Part shown: positions 37,401-40,400 of the stretch, in pieces
How the letters are laid out: every line of letters starts with the position of its first letter
How positions within the stretch are numbered: position 1 is the first letter of the stretch
Assembly: GCA_028716965.1 (NCBI GenBank)
Contig: JAQUOV010000001.1
Span: 224,284-276,780, forward strand
Source of the DNA: Candidatus Omnitrophota bacterium
GTDB taxonomy: Bacteria > Omnitrophota > Gorgyraeia > Gygaellales > Profunditerraquicolaceae
DNA length: 52,497 nt
Direction: 5' to 3'
The notes under the pieces: model-generated
Databases searched by the model: none
What the model was told of the DNA's origin: nothing
Seen by the model: only the letters and a program-made list of their open reading frames with translations
Made by a program: the position numbers and the translations under genes

Positions 37401-40400
37401 GGAGCCATAACATGTATCATAATTAATCTTTGACCAGACACCCGGCTGGCTGGCAGTAGGTTTATGTAAATCATATTTAACCAGCATATCATATCCATAA
37501 TATGGTGAAACCCAGATCGCATCACGGGTCATGGCATTAGAAGAATACCTGGGATGAAATGGTATGCCTGCCATCAGCTCTGACCAGTTATTATTTGAGG
37601 TGTCATATCTATTAAACCTGTAAACATAAAGAGGTTCGCTGGAGGCTGTATTCATCTGATAAATGTACTGCGAACCAGGGAGCCCGTCATTCATCATTGA
37701 TCCGGAGTTTTGGCAGCACCCACCCGGGACTAAAGAATCTGCCTTAGACTCACGCAGGTCCTTTTCAATATCATACCTGTAAAATGCTGTTTGGGCGCCG
37801 ATGCCGCCATGTAACCAGATATATCTGCCTTTATCGTAAGCATCAAGCCCGCACCAGACAGCATTCATCCCCCTGCTCCAGTTTCCTCTTCTATAAGGGA
37901 TCTGGACTTCATTCCAAATGTTATATAATGGGTCATATATCAGGCAAAGAGTGCAGCATCCGGTAACTGCCCAGATAAATGTGTCGTGGCCCTGTATTCC
38001 AAAAGAATTCTTCTTGTATCGAGAGCCAACTTGCCAGACATTACCCCTGTTTGCGGTATTATTAGCTACCCAGTAAGTTGACCAGTTAATTCCTGTGATC
38101 GGGCGATTATCATCGGTAGCTATATGGTCAAGAATACACCTGTAATCTGCTCCTCCCTGTGACCCCACTACTAATGTCGGCTCAACCGCTCTATAATAGG
38201 TAACATCTACCCAAGCCTCGCCCTGGCCTGTAGTGCCATTAGCAGCCCAATATGTCTGCCAGGTGGAGGTTGTGCCGGTAATTGGCCGAGCAGAAGCAGA
38301 AGATGTATGGCTCCTTATACACCTATAATCCAAGCCATCTGTTCCCACCACTATTGAAGTTTTAATATTCTCTAACCCCGGGCCATAGTCAGAAGAATCA
38401 ACCCAGGTTAAACAATCAGTTGTTTGTGTATATAGTTTCCAATAGGTTTGCCAATTAGCTCCGGTTACAGGTTTATCCGCAAGTGAAGGCGCGTGGCTTT
38501 TTATGCATTTATATGTCTGGCTGTCTGTTCCTAAAACTCTATGCCCGGGTAAATATGTAATCGGCGCAAGCACAGTAGATTCAGTCCAAGTCAGATTGTC
38601 AACTGTAGGATCATTAAGCTCCCAATAAGCTTGCCAATTAGCTCCGGTTATCGGCCTGCTTTGGCTGGTTGCAGTATGTCTCTTTTTGCAAATATAACCA
38701 AGGCCATCTGTCCCTATAACCCTATCCGCCCTTGATATAAACCCTACCACGTTGGCGCCTCGATTCCACCCCTGTTCAGCTGGCGTACTGCGCAAGGCCG
38801 GATCCCATGTATCAGTTTCCAGGTTATAACGATAGAAACTGGTGTTCCTGCCTTCATGCACATATAGATACCCATCTCCTATATCAGCTATGTTATAACC
38901 ATAACAACATATGGTCCATGGCCCGTTTGCCCTGCGCTCCCATGAATTTTCAGATATTTTATATCTCCAGAAATTATTATTCGCATAGTTATACCAATAT
39001 AAATAATCATCATAAGGCCCATTTACATAGGCCTTAGCATTTGTCCAGGCTGCGCCGCGGGTAGTTATTGCAGGTGTTTCCCAGTATGTGGCAAAATCAG
39101 CGCCGGTTATCGGTTTATTCAAAGCAGAAGATAAATGATACCTTGTACATCTGTAATCTAAGCCGTCTGTGCCTGTGGTTATATCTCCCTCCGCGTATGT
39201 CTTGTTTAAAACCCAGGTTGAAGTCTCGTATGGATTTAACCTTCTCCAGTAAGTCTGCCACGAAGCTCCTGTTATTGGCTGTGTATCAGCGCTTGAGGTA
39301 TGATTAAGTATGCAGGTATAATCATTGCCGTCTGTGCCTAAGACTACATCCGAATGCACCCCGTTCTTGACCCAATACATATTTCTGCCAGCCGAAGATG
39401 GTTTCCATAAAGGCTGGGTTAATTCTTTCCATCTATTATTAGCAATATTATAATGCCAGGGATTAGTATAATTAATTCCTGAAAGAAGTTGTATCTCTGC
39501 TCCTGTCCCATCAGGGTCATATAAAATAAAACCTTTTCCTTCAGTATAGCGCGGGCAATCCGCAAGCCTTGTCCAGACAGCAGTCCCACTTAATGGGCCC
39601 AAGCGCCAGAATGTCTGATAGTTCCTGATATCGCTTCTGTTAAAGCACTCATAAGGCATTGCCGCGTATATATAATCTCCTGAACCAGGCCAGAACATAT
39701 TTGAGCCGGCCCACATCCTTGCCTCACGTCCGATTGTGCTTTCTGCTGGAATAGGCAGATCAGGCGTAGTCGGATCCCAGGTATCATTAGATTTATTATA
39801 TCTCCATATCGTGCTTGTTTGTACACCACGGGAAGCATAAATATAGTTTCCTGTGTCCGGATAAGCCAGCCTGCCTCCTTCTTCTATTGTCCCAGGAGCG
39901 CTGGATGCGCCTTTCCACACGCCGTTTTCTCCTATCACCGGATCAAAAATCACAAAATCCGTGCTGCTGCCTCCTAAAAGAACATATAATTTTCCTACTT
40001 TAGTAGAGATAACCCCTGTGGCAACCATTGCTGCCCCGTACTCCGCGCCTTTTGATAAAGGTATAAAAGTCTGCCAGGTATCAGTCCCCGGTGTATATTT
40101 AAAACATTGCTTGGAACCTTCTCCGCGCAAGGCAAAAATAGCCTCTCCGTCCCAGGCAATCGCGCATCCTGCTGCAGCAGGCGCAGGCAAAGGAGCAAGC
40201 ATGGTCCATCTGCCGGTAGAAGGAGTGAATTTGCCAAACTGCCTGCCGTCGCCTGTGGCAAACAAACAATATATCTCATCATTATTACCTCTGCAAAAAG
40301 CAGTAAACCTGTCCGGCCTTGGCTGTGAAGCCAAAGTCAGCCATTCGCCAAGGGTTGAGGCAAACGGGTCGGCAACCGACGGCGTAACCTGTAACACCGC

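Larger units (their letters stand above)
35500..40280 (-). repeat. Giant protein: Kelch/galactose-oxidase-type repeat array
   Basis: More than twenty repeats of about 50-60 aa with a hydrophobic strand, (Y/G)GG or G, and the Kelch-like signature (R)Y(N/D)......W..L (for example FWRYDIRNNEWDSLADLP). They would form several beta-propellers, a fold used for binding. Two-part and single insertions of the Cys/His module disturb the register. Exact blade counts need modelling. Confidence 0.8.
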
